In this document: positions 51,865-59,810 of the stretch, piece by piece
Layout: each line of letters opens with the position of its first letter
Position numbering within the stretch: position 1 is the stretch's first letter
Source of the DNA: Sutterella faecalis
GTDB lineage: Bacteria > Pseudomonadota > Gammaproteobacteria > Burkholderiales > Burkholderiaceae_F
DNA length: 64,000 bases
Direction: 5' to 3'
Assembly: GCF_006337085.1 (NCBI RefSeq)
Contig: NZ_CP040882.1
Span: forward strand, 372,001-436,000
Translations under genes and position numbers: made by a program
The notes under the pieces: generated by a model
Databases searched by the model: none
What the model was told of the DNA's origin: nothing
What the model saw: the letters and a program-made list of their open reading frames with translations, nothing else

Positions 51865-52073
51865 AGCCTGCACCGGGGGCGTAGTCTACGCGGCGACCGA
51901 GACACTCAGTACTGCCGCCGACGCCACGAACGGAATGCAGACAACCATACGCAGCCTCCAAGTAACGGCCGCACATCTGCCTCAGGTTCACCCAAGGAAC
52001 GCTGCAGCGCCGAACTATGCGGTAAAGACCGTCAACGTGCGCATGGATTTCGGATCGCGAGAGACGCACTCTC
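51865..52073. other. Spacer between nuclease tail and TacT-like gene
   Basis: About 210 bases contain no gene I can support. A minus-strand frame covering it has no family resemblance or ribosome site. Confidence 0.3.
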
Positions 52074-52580
52074 CTATTTCGACGAAATAAAGGGACCCAG
52101 TGCAAAGAGGAGCATTGGGTTGCCTTCGCGCGCATAAGCAAAACCATTTTTTAAATAAAAGTGTTCAGCTTCCTCGGAAATTGGATGGACTACTACAGCA
52201 GCAACGCCGATGGATTTTGCAATTTCAATAGAGGATCGGATTGCGGCTGAAAGCATTGATTTGCCAAGACCTCGGCCTGCGAATTTTTTGTCTACTGCGA
52301 GCCGACCGAGGAGGATCGTCGGCACCGGGTTCGGCATGTTCCTTCGGTATTTGGCCTTTAAGTCTCCATGCTCAACCGAATGAGCAGAAAGACAGAAATA
52401 CCCGGCAAGCTCCCCCGTCTCGGTGGATACAACATATGTGCGGCTGCCTCCCGTCTTATCGTTGTGAAGCGCCTTTTGAGCAAGCCACCGATTAAGCGGT
52501 TCTGAACCGCAGTCGAATCCGAGCAATCTGGTCTCATCGGCCTGCTGCAGCGGCCGCGGCGGCAGAAAGCTGGCCATCAA
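52074..52580 (-). CDS. GNAT-type toxin of a TacA/TacT-like toxin-antitoxin pair
   Basis: This 168-residue protein has FDCGSEPLNRWLAQKALHND near the N-terminus, typical of TacT/AtaT toxins. The acetyl-CoA loop LGRLAVDKKFAGRGLGKSML follows at about 91-110, then the late HPISEEAEHFYLKNGF. These toxins acetylate the amino group of charged tRNAs and block translation. It overlaps the upstream antitoxin gene by 4 bp. Confidence 0.88.
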   Translation of the reverse strand: MMASFLPPRPLQQADETRLLGFDCGSEPLNRWLAQKALHNDKTGGSRTYVVSTETGELAGYFCLSAHSVEHGDLKAKYRRNMPNPVPTILLGRLAVDKKFAGRGLGKSMLSAAIRSSIEIAKSIGVAAVVVHPISEEAEHFYLKNGFAYAREGNPMLLFALGPFISSK

Positions 52581-52849
52581 TCCTCCCAGACAGGCTTGAA
52601 CTCAAGGAGGCGTTTCCGCGCCGCGTTGACTGCAGGATCAGCTTCGGGATTCACAACTTTGTCCATGAAGGCATCAAAATCCTCTGCAGACAATCGGGTT
52701 GTGCCGCTCTCCTCCCGGAGCTCGAGGTTCAAGTTTCGAATCGCTTCCACCACCAACGATGTCTTGGTGCGTCCGGTTGACTCGGCTAAAGAGTTAAGGA
52801 CTGAGTTGTCAAAGTCGCTTAGTCGTAAGTTCAGAGTTGGCACAATCAT
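52577..52849 (-). CDS. DUF1778-like antitoxin of a TacA/TacT-like pair
   Basis: This 90-residue protein has an N-terminal ribbon-helix-helix (LNLRLSDFDNSVLNSLAEST then TSLVVEAIRNLN). The C-terminal toxin-neutralising tail contains RLSAEDFDAFMDKVVNP, the DUF1778 pattern. It binds and silences the acetyltransferase toxin encoded immediately downstream and should repress its own promoter, which must lie in the AT-rich stretch just upstream (about 52850-52920). Confidence 0.85.
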   Translation of the reverse strand: MIVPTLNLRLSDFDNSVLNSLAESTGRTKTSLVVEAIRNLNLELREESGTTRLSAEDFDAFMDKVVNPEADPAVNAARKRLLEFKPVWED

Positions 52850-53122
52850 CCCCGTAATGAAAAATGCTTTACACCGGTTAGTTTATCAGTAAAAAACTGC
52901 CGCTAAAGTCTGGTGTTCGTATTCAGTGGGAACTCCTGAAGGTCCCATCGTTGATGGATCTTCACGACGATAAGGAAAGTCTCTCTGATTTCTGCAATCT
53001 CGCCATTACTTCGTTCTCCTCCTCAAAACCTCGAATCTTATGGAGCGCAAGCTTGAGATCCCATAGATGTTTCTGACTCACCGCAGGAATCGCAGCAAGC
53101 GCATCAGCGGCAATAGATGATG

Positions 53123-53185
53123 CGGCTACGCATGTTGTCTGCGGCAGACATTGCGAGGTTCGCGGCGTCATTCTCATAGCTTCGC
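53123..53185 (+). pseudogene. Remnant of a PDDEXK_9 nuclease tail
   Basis: About 60 bases match the end of the nuclease tail at 51797-51859 (CATTGCGAGGTT is identical, with GCGGCG and CTCA nearby) in the same orientation, with several mismatches and small gaps. It is a decayed second copy, so the TacA/TacT-like pair lies between two nuclease-tail copies. Confidence 0.35.
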
Positions 53186-53582
53186 TGGAGCTTCTGAAAC
53201 GGTCACCGAGAGCTTTGCTGTCTCTAGCCAAATCCGAACGAACGCTCCCGCCTTGAGGTTTGCAGTCGCGTCCGCCATGGTGAGAACGGGCTTTAGATCG
53301 GCACCTGTTTTTCTTTGACCAACGGGAAGCTGCTGCCCGTAGACAATCCGTCGCCGAGTGAAGAGCGCACCGCTCATTCGCATCCTCTGCCTCTGGAGGC
53401 ACGAACGAGAAAAGCTGTTCTCCCGGAGAAGCAACCCGGACTCTCGGATCCAACCGGGAATACCGTCTGCGCCCGACGTACGTCAGAAGATCATCTTCTT
53501 CAGTTCCGCATTTCTTCTCAGGAGTACGGATGCGTTATTTCTTCAGCAGAAAACGAACCACTTCTTCAGCCTGTCGCGTAAA
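53186..53582. other. Region with no recognisable gene
   Basis: Several short overlapping frames exist but none has family resemblance or a ribosome site. Probably relic DNA upstream of the tandem-HTH regulator. Confidence 0.3.
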
Positions 53583-53640
53583 AATTACGCATTCAAATTT
53601 TTAAAATGGACATTTAGTCCATTTAACTGTAATAATTACG
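53583..53640. promoter_or_regulatory. Operator-like palindrome with flanking direct repeats upstream of the tandem-HTH gene
   Basis: AAATGGAC (53604-53611) and GTCCATTT (53617-53624) form a perfect palindrome with a 5-base spacer. AATTACGC occurs at both edges (53583 and 53633). It lies about 90 bp before the regulator ATG, a likely autoregulatory operator. Confidence 0.6.
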
Positions 53641-53711
53641 CGCATCCCGGACAAATCGGCCATCATTAACGCCTCGATGCCTTTCACAAGCGCTCGAGGA
53701 GGAGATGAGAA

Positions 53712-54350
53712 ATGCGTTTGTCCGCCCTTAAACAGTTATCGACCGAAGAGTGCCGCCGAAGGCTTGCGGCCGGTCAGATCACCCGGTTCCAAGCAATGTT
53801 TCGTGACTATCTGAACGGAGAGATCAGCTGGCCGCACTACTGCGGACCGGATGTAGCCGCTCTGCGCGAGCGGCTCAACCTGACCCAGGAAGCGCTTGCC
53901 GCACTTCTCAAGGTGTCGCCCAAGACGATATTCCGCTGGGAATCCGAAGCGGAAGCGCTCCAGCCCAACTACTGCATTGCGCTCTGCATGCTCGACAAGC
54001 TCGGCGAGGGCGTCTTCACGCTCATGGATCAGCACCAGAAGCACTTCACGCTTGAAGCTGCGCCCGAGAGACGAGACAACCTCACCGAGGATCTCGCTGA
54101 TTCTGTCCGCTACAACCTTGAAGCCAATCGCAGGGAGCCCGGCATTCCGGAACCCTTCGACGGCAAGGCCGTGGCGGAACTCCGCCGCCGGCTCGGCCTC
54201 ACCCGCAGGGGACTCGCCGAAGAACTTTCGGTATCGCCCTCCACGGTCGACAAGTGGGAACAAGGCGACGTAGCGCTCCGCGGTCCGGCACTGACGATTC
54301 TCAAAATTCTGTGGCAGCAAGGTCTCAAAGCGCTGCCGCCCACAAAGTAA
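53712..54350 (+). CDS. Regulator with two tandem Xre/MqsA-type helix-turn-helix domains
   Basis: This 212-residue protein has a strong aggaggag before the ATG. Two HTH units are clearly duplicated: VAALRERLNLTQEALAALLK with SPKTIFRWE (about 48-77), and VAELRRRLGLTRRGLAEELS with SPSTVDKWE (about 154-182). Each resembles the C-terminal DNA-binding part of MqsA/HigA antitoxins. No toxin gene adjoins it. It probably represses its own promoter at the palindrome upstream. One polypeptide carrying both half-site readers could bind as a pseudo-dimer. Confidence 0.82.
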   Translation: MRLSALKQLSTEECRRRLAAGQITRFQAMFRDYLNGEISWPHYCGPDVAALRERLNLTQEALAALLKVSPKTIFRWESEAEALQPNYCIALCMLDKLGEGVFTLMDQHQKHFTLEAAPERRDNLTEDLADSVRYNLEANRREPGIPEPFDGKAVAELRRRLGLTRRGLAEELSVSPSTVDKWEQGDVALRGPALTILKILWQQGLKALPPTK

Positions 54351-54398
54351 ATCTCCTTCTCAACTCCTCCTCCATCTCTTACTTGTGATTTTCGCTCG

Positions 54399-55199
54399 AT
54401 GAAAGCTCGCCACGCCCTCATCCCGATTCTCGGTGCATCCGCGCTTCTTCTCTCCGGATGCTTCTCCACGCTTAAGCCCGCTGTCGCTCCGCAGTCGAGC
54501 ACAACCGATCCGATTGCAGAAGCGCAGTACATTCAATACCACACCAGCACGCGCGCAAACGCCCTCATTAATTTCGGCGGCCTCGACAAGGACTACGCCG
54601 TTGAGGAAACCGCGTCGCACCGCATGTTCGACCATGTGTGGCTCGCCAATCCCGTCATTTTCCAGGACCACCTGACGCTTGACGCCGTCCAGCTTGAAGC
54701 CCGCTTCTCGGAAATCTGCACCAATCTGCGGGGTGCGGTGACTGACGAAGGCTGGTGCGTCGATGCCGCCACGCGCAACTATCCGCTCTTCTGGGCGAAA
54801 ACCAATCAGTTCTCGCGGGATGTTCAGGGCATTGCGAACAAATATTCCGGCATCTATGTCCTGGCGCCTGCCTCGGGCAAGGACCACAAGGATCCGCTGT
54901 GGCTTGCTTTCGCCAAAGGCCAGGGCTTCCTCGGGCGCGACGAACGCCGCGAACAGGCGAAGGAAATGCTGAAGGACGGCAAAGGCGTCATGGTCTGCCG
55001 CACCGTCACGCACGGCATGAAGCCTCTGTGGCGCGGTCAGGACAAAGGCTACATCGAGGAGACCGCAAACAAGCGCGTCAAAATCCGAATCTTCGAGTCT
55101 GTGAAGGACCGAACGACCTACGGCGGCGCGAAGGCTCGCAAGGACGTAAACAACGAAACCATCTGGGATCGTCCCGACAACTGGTACATTTGCGAATGA
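54399..55199 (+). CDS. Uncharacterised lipoprotein
   Basis: This 266-residue protein has a lipoprotein signal (LLLSGC, Cys21). The mature part contains four more cysteines, tryptophan-rich segments and mixed alpha/beta character. I do not recognise the family. It lies 48 bp after the tandem-HTH gene and ends in a strong terminator. A second lipoprotein gene follows on the same strand. Confidence 0.7.
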   Translation: MKARHALIPILGASALLLSGCFSTLKPAVAPQSSTTDPIAEAQYIQYHTSTRANALINFGGLDKDYAVEETASHRMFDHVWLANPVIFQDHLTLDAVQLEARFSEICTNLRGAVTDEGWCVDAATRNYPLFWAKTNQFSRDVQGIANKYSGIYVLAPASGKDHKDPLWLAFAKGQGFLGRDERREQAKEMLKDGKGVMVCRTVTHGMKPLWRGQDKGYIEETANKRVKIRIFESVKDRTTYGGAKARKDVNNETIWDRPDNWYICE

Positions 55200-55204
55200 T
55201 TTCC

Positions 55205-55237
55205 CGGGCTCTCCTTAAAGCGGGGAGCCCGCTTTTT
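55205..55237 (+). terminator. Intrinsic terminator after the first lipoprotein gene
   Basis: CGGGCTCTCC and GGGGAGCCCG form a 10-bp stem with a 7-base loop, followed by CTTTTT. Confidence 0.85.
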
Positions 55238-55266
55238 CACAAACTCTACTGGATCTCCATTTTTAA

Positions 55267-55944
55267 ATGAAGAAAACCCTCCTCTGCTCTCTTCTCGCCG
55301 CTTCTCTCCTCGTCTCCGGCTGCGTTTCCTACCGTGCCGGCAAAAACGGGTTCGACGCCTCCACCGTCGATCCGTACGTCACCCTCAACAAGACGACGCT
55401 CAAGGACGTTCGGGCTCTTCTCGGCACGCCTACTCTGACTGCCCGCGATGCAGAAGGCAACCTCATCGTGGGTTACGGCCTGGTCGGCCACAACCTCGGA
55501 GCCGGCATTGCCCGCAATTTGACGAAGAGCATCGCGACGATCGGCCTCGGATCGAAGAGTCGGGAATACGTCGTCAAGAACGTACTCTTCAAGCTCAACA
55601 ACGACAACGTCGTCATCGACTATAAGAAGAACGGCGCGAGCTACCTCACCCGCTGGCGCTTCAAGACCTGGAACGAGTGCGAACGCACCCTGACCGATGA
55701 GGAAGTCAATTCTCCCGTCACCTACGACATCGACCAGGTTTGCGAAGTCTACGCAGAGGAAGTTGCGACTAAGACCGGCGTTCCGGTCGATGAAGTGGAT
55801 ACCGGCAAGGAATTCCCCTTCTGCTACATCTCCTGCCAGACCGAGCGCGGCGCCAGGGCCGTGTTCGGCGAGCTTTCTAACGTCGACATCAGCGTCTCGA
55901 AGGAAGACGGCGACAATTCTCAGAGCAAGCTCATTTTCAGGTAA
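55267..55944 (+). CDS. Lipoprotein with SmpA/BamE-like N-terminal region
   Basis: This 225-residue protein has lipobox LVSGC (Cys19). After the signal, VTLNKTTLKDVRALLGTPTL (about 38-57) is the helix-and-loop signature of the SmpA/OmlA/BamE-like fold, followed by strands (EYVVKNVLFKLNN). The C-terminal 90 residues with three cysteines are unlike BamE and are not recognised. It is probably an outer-membrane lipoprotein of unknown role. Confidence 0.7.
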   Translation: MKKTLLCSLLAASLLVSGCVSYRAGKNGFDASTVDPYVTLNKTTLKDVRALLGTPTLTARDAEGNLIVGYGLVGHNLGAGIARNLTKSIATIGLGSKSREYVVKNVLFKLNNDNVVIDYKKNGASYLTRWRFKTWNECERTLTDEEVNSPVTYDIDQVCEVYAEEVATKTGVPVDEVDTGKEFPFCYISCQTERGARAVFGELSNVDISVSKEDGDNSQSKLIFR

Positions 55945-56001
55945 AGGAATAAAACTCTACTTTTAGTCTGCGCCGCCACGATTGCACGAGTCTTTCTCGG
56001 C

Positions 56002-56035
56002 GGCTGCTTGACGACATTATTTCAAGCAAGCAGCC
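56002..56035 (+). terminator. Stem-loop downstream of the BamE-like lipoprotein gene
   Basis: GGCTGCTT and AAGCAGCC pair around an AT-rich loop, about 60 bp after the stop. It has no T-run. Confidence 0.4.
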
Positions 56036-56199
56036 TCGGGTCTCGACTGGCTGCCGCACTCTAGAGGTTTTTGATTCCTGTACTGCTGCATCGACCCTTA
56101 AATTCGGACGTTCCGAGGAATTCCCTGATCCATCAGCAACGGCAGCTGAGAAAGAAATGCTACGACCGGTGGGGGAAAACTCCTCAAAAAGTATCTACT

Positions 56200-56227
56200 T
56201 TGGATATCCGATGCATGGATCTATGCT
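56200..56227 (+). promoter_or_regulatory. mazE: Candidate mazEF promoter overlapping a palindrome
   Basis: TTGGAT and TATGCT are 16 bp apart. Between them ATCCGATGCATGGAT (56206-56220) is an imperfect palindrome suitable for MazE-MazF autorepression. aaaggag precedes the ATG 15 bp further on. Confidence 0.4.
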
Positions 56228-56258
56228 ACGATGATGGTCGTCTAAAGGAGATCTTTCA

Positions 56259-56504
56259 ATGCAAACGTCGCTTAAACAATGGGGAAACAGTATTGCGGTT
56301 CGTATCCCGCAGGCCTTGCTTGAACAAGGGCATTTTCAGAAAGATGACATGTTCGATATAAAGATCTGCAATAATGAGATCGTTTTGAAACGCATTATCT
56401 CCAGTCGTCAAAAAAAATTAGAAACCATGCTGTCTAAAATCACACCTCAAAACATTCATGAACGCATGGATTTTGGAGCTCCGATTGGAAAGGAATTACT
56501 GTAA
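56259..56504 (+). CDS. mazE: MazE/PemI-type antitoxin
   Basis: This 81-residue protein has an N-terminal AbrB/SpoVT-type swapped-hairpin region (LKQWGNSIAVRIPQALLEQ). The acidic and flexible C-terminal tail wraps the toxin. It is an antitoxin and autorepressor. Its stop overlaps the toxin start by one base (TAATG), giving coupled translation. Confidence 0.92.
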   Translation: MQTSLKQWGNSIAVRIPQALLEQGHFQKDDMFDIKICNNEIVLKRIISSRQKKLETMLSKITPQNIHERMDFGAPIGKELL

Positions 56505-56845
56505 TGCCAAACCCTTATGTTCCAGAATGCGGAGATATTGTTTGGCTTGATTTTAATCCAGTCCTGGGCCATGAGCAGGGTGGACGCCGCCCTGCTTTAG
56601 TTTTATCTCCTTCTTCCTATAATGGGAAAACTGGCCTGATGATTTGCTGCCCCATGACGACAAAGAAGAAAGGATATCCTTTTGAAGTTGTTTTATCAGA
56701 AAACCCAGATTCAGTAGTTCTATCTGATCAAATAACAACAGTCGATTGGACGCAACGTCATTGCGATTTTAAAGGCCGCATTACGACAAATCAGTTAGCT
56801 GATGTCCGAGATAATATTTCCCTTCTTATATCACTTCCGAACTAA
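56504..56845 (+). CDS. mazF: MazF/PemK-type mRNA interferase toxin
   Basis: This 113-residue protein opens GDIVWLDFNPVLGHEQGGRRPALVLS, the MazF fold with its catalytic Arg. KTGLMICCPMTTKKKGYPF and SVVLSDQITTVDW follow, with the conserved Ser/Asp/Gln segment. It cleaves RNA at short motifs when the antitoxin is degraded. The length is normal and the gene looks intact. Confidence 0.93.
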   Translation: MPNPYVPECGDIVWLDFNPVLGHEQGGRRPALVLSPSSYNGKTGLMICCPMTTKKKGYPFEVVLSENPDSVVLSDQITTVDWTQRHCDFKGRITTNQLADVRDNISLLISLPN

Positions 56846-56926
56846 TTGATTTTACAAAAATAAGATAACCCATATCAATTCAGGGAGAAGCAGCAAAAAA
56901 TGCTGCCACTCCCTTATAAATTACAG

Positions 56927-58186
56927 TTAGAACCGGAAGACGGTTTTCGCTGAGAACATGCCGCTTCTGGTGCTGTCGGAGAATTCAAGCCCGGCGCCGA
57001 GACCGATATCCCAGGACTTTCCAGCCTCAAACGTCAAACCAAGCTCTGCGAATCCATACGTCTTCTCACGCTCCAGCTCGGCCGCGTCTCCGTGAACGCC
57101 GTAAGAAACCTCCATCTTCGAGTCGTCGCGCTTAAGGAGATGCGTCATTCCGAGGAGAGCATAGGGTCTAAACGCAACGCCCTCGCTTTCGCCAAGATAC
57201 TGCCATTTCACCTGCGCCGTAGCCTCGACATCGCTGAGTGTAGTGCCTCTGTAGTTGATGTTGCCGAAGTTGGCGCCGAAATCGGTATGGAAGTCGTCAA
57301 GCTTCGAGTGAACCCAGAAAACTCCAAGAGACGGCTCAATAACATGACGAGGCAGGAACTCAACGGAAGCGCCACCGCGAAGACCGGCGGTGTACTGCGT
57401 GGAACGGAAATCTGCTTCGCTTTTGAGGAGCCCACGCATCATCATGAGATCAGCGTCGCCGGAGGACCTGCCTGCCGCGAGCAAAACCTCACCCCAGGGT
57501 TTGAAGACATCGGAACCAACAGGAATCGTCATGCGTCCGGTGAGTCCAAGCAGCCATCCATCAGCATCGGTGCGGCCAATGTTCTTCCGCTCGTCCGTCC
57601 GTGTGCGGTCCCACATGCCGAACAGCATGAGAGACGCATTTTCAGAATGCCAGACCGCCCCGGCAAAGAGCCCCGTTGCCTCAGAGTCAGCTTTGGAATT
57701 TGCAATCGTCCTGTTCCCGACCGCGAAATAGGGTTCGGCAAAGAATGCAAAAGGCTTCCCGGCGCTTCCGACACCTGATGCCGCCTGTCGATCGGTCATC
57801 CGATACATTCGATGCCGGCGTTCTGCGTCGCTCGCCAGAAGGTTGGAAGCGAGCGTTCTGCCCTGTGCCTTTTCGGCGTTCATTCTGACTTCTGCAGTCT
57901 GATCGGCTAATGTTGAACCGGTTGAATAAACCGGGAACAGATCATCTATGCCCTGAATGGCCTTAAATCCGGGCTTGCCGGTTAGATCCGGATTGATCTC
58001 TGCAGTACCATTACCGTCGTAAAAGACGAAAAGATCTCTGATGTTTATGGGATCCTTGAACCCAAAATCTGGAAGAACATATAGAGTTGCATTCTCCCAG
58101 CTAACCGTGCCGGCACTTTCACCGACCGAATCCTGAACCGCTATCGGTCTCTCAGTGAGAGCGGTACCCCCCCCCCTCCCCGGCAC
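56927..58186 (-). CDS. Beta-barrel half of a phase-variable autotransporter (out of frame)
   Basis: This 419-codon frame overlaps the passenger frame by 35 bp at the G tract and has no start with a ribosome site (its first codon is GTG). It encodes a linker region and, from about residue 130, an autotransporter beta-domain ending in FRF. It would be joined to the passenger if the tract had 9 or 12 G. With the 10 G seen here it is out of frame and probably untranslated. Confidence 0.75.
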   Translation of the reverse strand: MPGRGGGTALTERPIAVQDSVGESAGTVSWENATLYVLPDFGFKDPINIRDLFVFYDGNGTAEINPDLTGKPGFKAIQGIDDLFPVYSTGSTLADQTAEVRMNAEKAQGRTLASNLLASDAERRHRMYRMTDRQAASGVGSAGKPFAFFAEPYFAVGNRTIANSKADSEATGLFAGAVWHSENASLMLFGMWDRTRTDERKNIGRTDADGWLLGLTGRMTIPVGSDVFKPWGEVLLAAGRSSGDADLMMMRGLLKSEADFRSTQYTAGLRGGASVEFLPRHVIEPSLGVFWVHSKLDDFHTDFGANFGNINYRGTTLSDVEATAQVKWQYLGESEGVAFRPYALLGMTHLLKRDDSKMEVSYGVHGDAAELEREKTYGFAELGLTFEAGKSWDIGLGAGLEFSDSTRSGMFSAKTVFRF

Positions 58187-59531
58187 GCACTGTTATTGCA
58201 GAAATATCAATCTGCCCGTTATTAGATGCGCGCGCAAAGACAGCATGATTACGATCTCCGCCGCTTGATTGGATGAAGCCGTAGTTGGCCATTTCCACGC
58301 GGATCTGAGGAGCATGAGCCTCCGCAAACATGCCGTAAACCTCTACGGGACTGGAATCGTCAGTAAATTGCAATTCAGCGGCTTCGCCGTTCTTGGTAAG
58401 AGCCTTTTCAACCGAGGCCTTAGCAGTGATCGTTCCTGTATTGACGAGTTGAATGGTATGTATCAAAGATTCAGGATACTGAACCGGCGTAGAAAGCGCT
58501 GAGGCTGATTGTGCGTCATAGTTTTCATAAGACATGAAGCCGCCCCGCATTCCGACCACTTGAAATGACGCTATGAAGTGCTCAGAGGTCGTTGGATTCG
58601 TAGGTCCAAATGCCCTGATTTCGGCATAGTGACTATTGCTCTCATATCTTCCGAGTGGAGCATCAATGACAGGATCGAGCGTTATCTGCTCATCGCGGAT
58701 CTTGATAGCACCAGAAACATTTAAAACGCCGGAATTTTTAAGAACAACATCACACTTTGATGGGAAGGCGAGCATGCCGATTGAATTGACAAAATAAATT
58801 CCATAATTCCTGGCATAAGGCGACATGTAGTACCGCAGGCTGTAGTCTTCTCGTTTAAGAACGGTTCCTTCTTCTGGCAGAGCTAACGTGCTCGCAAATT
58901 TAATCTGAGACTCTGCATACATATCAGCTTCAGCAGTTGCTGACACGTCAAGAGTTCCACCATTTTCCGTTAAGCCAAACCCGAGACTTGAAAGTCCGAG
59001 AGATAAAGCCGATACTTCTGCGCGCAAAGCCTGATTCGCTGTAACGATTACATTAAGCGTTCCAGATTGTTCTGTTGGCTTGTGATTTTGGGTAACCCGC
59101 GCATTTACCCAGGTTCTTTCGTAACCGTTGGTCCATTTAACGATGCTTACATCCAGCAGATTTGAATTTCGAAGTATCCCTTTTGCATGAGTTTCAACTG
59201 CGAGATGACCTGAATGGATTCCCGTAAAGCCCTCAGCAGAGTCAGTAACGAATACAGTTTTCAGATTATTACCAACAATTGTAGGGTCATGAACCCAATT
59301 CGTTTCATCTCGAGTATCAACAATACTATCTTCAAAGTCTTCCCTCTGATACTCGTCAAAGAATGGACCATTTAAAGTTAAAGACCGCTCCTGATAAGCA
59401 TAAGCGGTACTCGAAGATGCAACGGCAGATAACAGTGCCGCAACAAGAAGTGATTTTATAAAACCTCCGTATGGAGCGTTCGAAAGACCAAAGCGTAATG
59501 GTGATGAGTTTACAGGTTTACGTGCTGGCAT
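58152..59531 (-). CDS. Passenger half of a phase-variable autotransporter (currently truncated)
   Basis: The start at 59531 follows an excellent GGAGG. A signal peptide of about 43 residues (cleavage near AYA-Y) is followed by a passenger with repeated short beta motifs (for example GTLNVIVTANQAL, NSGVLNVSGAIKI, NTGTITAKASVE) typical of a beta-helix. It stops at 58152 just after the G tract, with residues GEGGGYRSH at its end. With 9 G the frame would continue to 56927, giving an autotransporter of about 867 residues. In the present state the product would be a secreted, unanchored passenger or be degraded. Confidence 0.78.
   Translation of the reverse strand: MPARKPVNSSPLRFGLSNAPYGGFIKSLLVAALLSAVASSSTAYAYQERSLTLNGPFFDEYQREDFEDSIVDTRDETNWVHDPTIVGNNLKTVFVTDSAEGFTGIHSGHLAVETHAKGILRNSNLLDVSIVKWTNGYERTWVNARVTQNHKPTEQSGTLNVIVTANQALRAEVSALSLGLSSLGFGLTENGGTLDVSATAEADMYAESQIKFASTLALPEEGTVLKREDYSLRYYMSPYARNYGIYFVNSIGMLAFPSKCDVVLKNSGVLNVSGAIKIRDEQITLDPVIDAPLGRYESNSHYAEIRAFGPTNPTTSEHFIASFQVVGMRGGFMSYENYDAQSASALSTPVQYPESLIHTIQLVNTGTITAKASVEKALTKNGEAAELQFTDDSSPVEVYGMFAEAHAPQIRVEMANYGFIQSSGGDRNHAVFARASNNGQIDISAITVRAGEGGGYRSH
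58167..58176 (-). repeat. Poly-G tract (10 G on the coding strand), slipped-strand switch
   Basis: Ten consecutive C on the plus strand are followed by T and four more C. The tract lies exactly where the passenger frame shifts out of the barrel frame. Loss of one G or gain of two restores the full frame. Confidence 0.85.
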
Positions 59532-59597
59532 AATGCCCTCCAGGGGATGAGAATCCGAACAGAGCTCGGTCAAATTCACTATAACTCGATTTGGCAT

Positions 59598-59810
59598 TAC
59601 TTTAGTTTCGCCTCAGTACTCTCGTTTCTGCTAATTCTTTCGAGCAACTGACACAGAAAAGAGATCTGCGCTACTGATTTCATGCCGAGATGCCTGCGTT
59701 CCCTTCAAGTCCTTTTGCTGCTCAGCTTCCATCGACAGAGAACCCAAACTCCCGGCCTCTAGCACCATCGGGTATTGACTCAAGTTAAAAGGTGCCAAAA
59801 CTTTCTTTTT
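59598..59810. other. Region between autotransporter and IS1634-type element
   Basis: No gene is seen. It should contain the leftward autotransporter promoter. The left terminus of the transposon is probably near 59791, with a GGTGCCAAAA start. Confidence 0.35.

Noticed and set aside
52962..53453. 163-codon minus-strand frame upstream of the tandem-HTH gene
   Set aside because: No family resemblance or ribosome site; it overlaps the nuclease-tail remnant.
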